Source: Ruminococcus sp. UBA4321
GTDB lineage: Bacteria; Bacillota; Clostridia; Oscillospirales; Ruminococcaceae
Direction of reading: 5' to 3'
Assembly: GCA_002393815.1 (NCBI GenBank)
Contig: DGUB01000101.1
Coordinates: forward strand, 1 to 6,273
Length of the DNA stretch: 6,273 nt
Below, piece by piece: positions 5,630 to 6,273 of this stretch. Position 1 is the stretch's first letter; the number at the start of each line of letters is the position of its first letter. The position numbers and the translations under genes were made by a program. Below the pieces are notes generated by a model. The model did no database searches and had not been told where the DNA came from. It saw only the letters and a list, made by a program, of their open reading frames with translations.

Positions 5630-6273
5630 GGGATTCATCATCTTTCTGTGTGATATGATTTTTATCGAAATACGCATCGATGAAATCCAAAATTTCCTGG
5701 TCTTTCTGTTTGATTCTTTCGCTTTCGGTCACGGGAGTTTCTTCCGGCTGCGGAAGCGGCTCTATTTCAGTAAATTCTGTATTCTGCGTTTCTTCGGAAA
5801 GTTCAGCGGTTTCCGGTTCGGATTCGGGAATTTCCATTTCCGTTTCTGTTTCTGCTTCCGGTGCGGAAGTTTCCGGTTCTTGCGGTTCTTCAATTTCTTC
5901 CTGACGTGGGTTCTTTCTCTCAAGCAGATACAGCACAACCAGAACCGCCACGCTCATGATGCTGACCATCAGCCCCGGAACAAAGCCTTTCGGACTGTAA
6001 GTCAGCGTGATTTCATGAGTGCCGGAAGTCAGCTTCACGCCGGACATGGCTCCGAACATGGTCAGGAGTTCGGCTGGCTGACCGTCTACTTTTACGCTCC
6101 AGCCGTCTTCATACGGAACGGAAAGATATAATACGCCGTCTTTCTGGGCATTGACCGTGCCGGAAACTCTGGTATCTTTGAACGAAGTCAGTGTCAGTCC
6201 GCCGTTCTGAATGGCTTCATAGCCTTTTTTCAGAACATCTTCATTCATCTGATAGAAATAAATATTCACATCG
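5622..6273 (-). CDS. YfhO-family membrane protein, C-terminal part
   Basis: Only the last 216 residues are visible; the frame stays open past the right edge, so the real start is outside the window and the GTG at 6269 is internal. The visible outer domain carries the YfhO C-terminal signature: NEDVLKKGYEAI, then YLSVPYEDGWSVKVDG (about 49-64), then GVKLTSGTHEITLTYSPKGF. One transmembrane helix (about 97-118) follows. YfhO proteins are large multi-pass membrane proteins, some linked in Firmicutes to glycosylation of teichoic acids or other envelope polymers; the substrate here is unknown. After the helix comes a tail of 96 residues. Its first 66 residues hold 24 glutamates plus many Pro, Thr and Ser; the last 30 look helical. 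The ending overlaps truA. Confidence 0.87.
   Translation of the reverse strand, partial: DVNIYFYQMNEDVLKKGYEAIQNGGLTLTSFKDTRVSGTVNAQKDGVLYLSVPYEDGWSVKVDGQPAELLTMFGAMSGVKLTSGTHEITLTYSPKGFVPGLMVSIMSVAVLVVLYLLERKNPRQEEIEEPQEPETSAPEAETETEMEIPESEPETAELSEETQNTEFTEIEPLPQPEETPVTESERIKQKDQEILDFIDAYFDKNHITQKDDESHE

Noticed and set aside
5595..6131. Plus-strand open frame of 178 codons, Phe/Gly-rich
   Set aside because: It is the antisense of the Glu-rich tail and outer domain of the YfhO-like protein; the Phe-rich composition is simply the complement of GAA/GAG codons.

Overview
The window reads as a stretch of Clostridia-type (low to moderate GC Gram-positive) chromosome, most like Ruminococcus or another Oscillospiraceae-type genome. 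The support is a ClpE-type ATPase with an N-terminal zinc finger, a YfhO-family membrane protein, a DUF5711-like protein, purine-rich Shine-Dalgarno sites and textbook sigma-A promoters with 17-base spacers. This placement is inferred from gene content; no rRNA or complete tRNA is present to confirm it. Every recognised gene is on the minus strand, so transcription runs from the right edge to the left edge. There is no insertion sequence, CRISPR array, phage gene or long non-coding stretch. The only gaps between genes are 22-103, 1199-1243, 3599-3701 and 4845-4876.

Right part (6273 to 3702): three genes form a probable operon. The C-terminal end of a YfhO-family multi-pass membrane protein, cut by the window edge, ends in one transmembrane helix and a long glutamate-rich tail. 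Its last codons overlap the start of truA (tRNA pseudouridine synthase A). After 32 bases comes a single-pass membrane protein with a beta-propeller-like outer domain (DUF5711-like, function unknown). No GC-rich terminator follows it.

Middle (3701 to 1244): a clean sigma-A promoter (TTGACA, 17 bases, TATACT) starts a separate unit encoding a 784-residue ClpE-like unfoldase. It has a four-cysteine zinc finger, an unusually long linker, two AAA+ modules, a middle coiled coil and a VGF loop for docking on ClpP. No CtsR or CIRCE operator is visible at its promoter. The gene is followed within a few bases by a strong intrinsic terminator.

Left part (1243 to 1): the U-tract of that terminator touches the Shine-Dalgarno site of an unrecognised 364-residue, probably all-helical (HEAT-like) protein. 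That gene has no room for its own promoter in the gap, so it probably depends on readthrough from clpE or on a promoter inside clpE. Its AT-rich 3' end runs straight into a perfect consensus promoter (TTGACA, 17 bases, TATAAT, extended -10) for a tRNA-Gly whose first 21 bases are visible before the window ends.

Most of the window is ordinary housekeeping and protein-quality-control sequence. The points most worth a second look are the terminator/Shine-Dalgarno junction linking clpE to the unknown gene, the expanded linker of ClpE, the acidic tail of the YfhO protein, and the sharing of sequence between a coding 3' end and a tRNA promoter. I see no clear evidence of a wholly new system.
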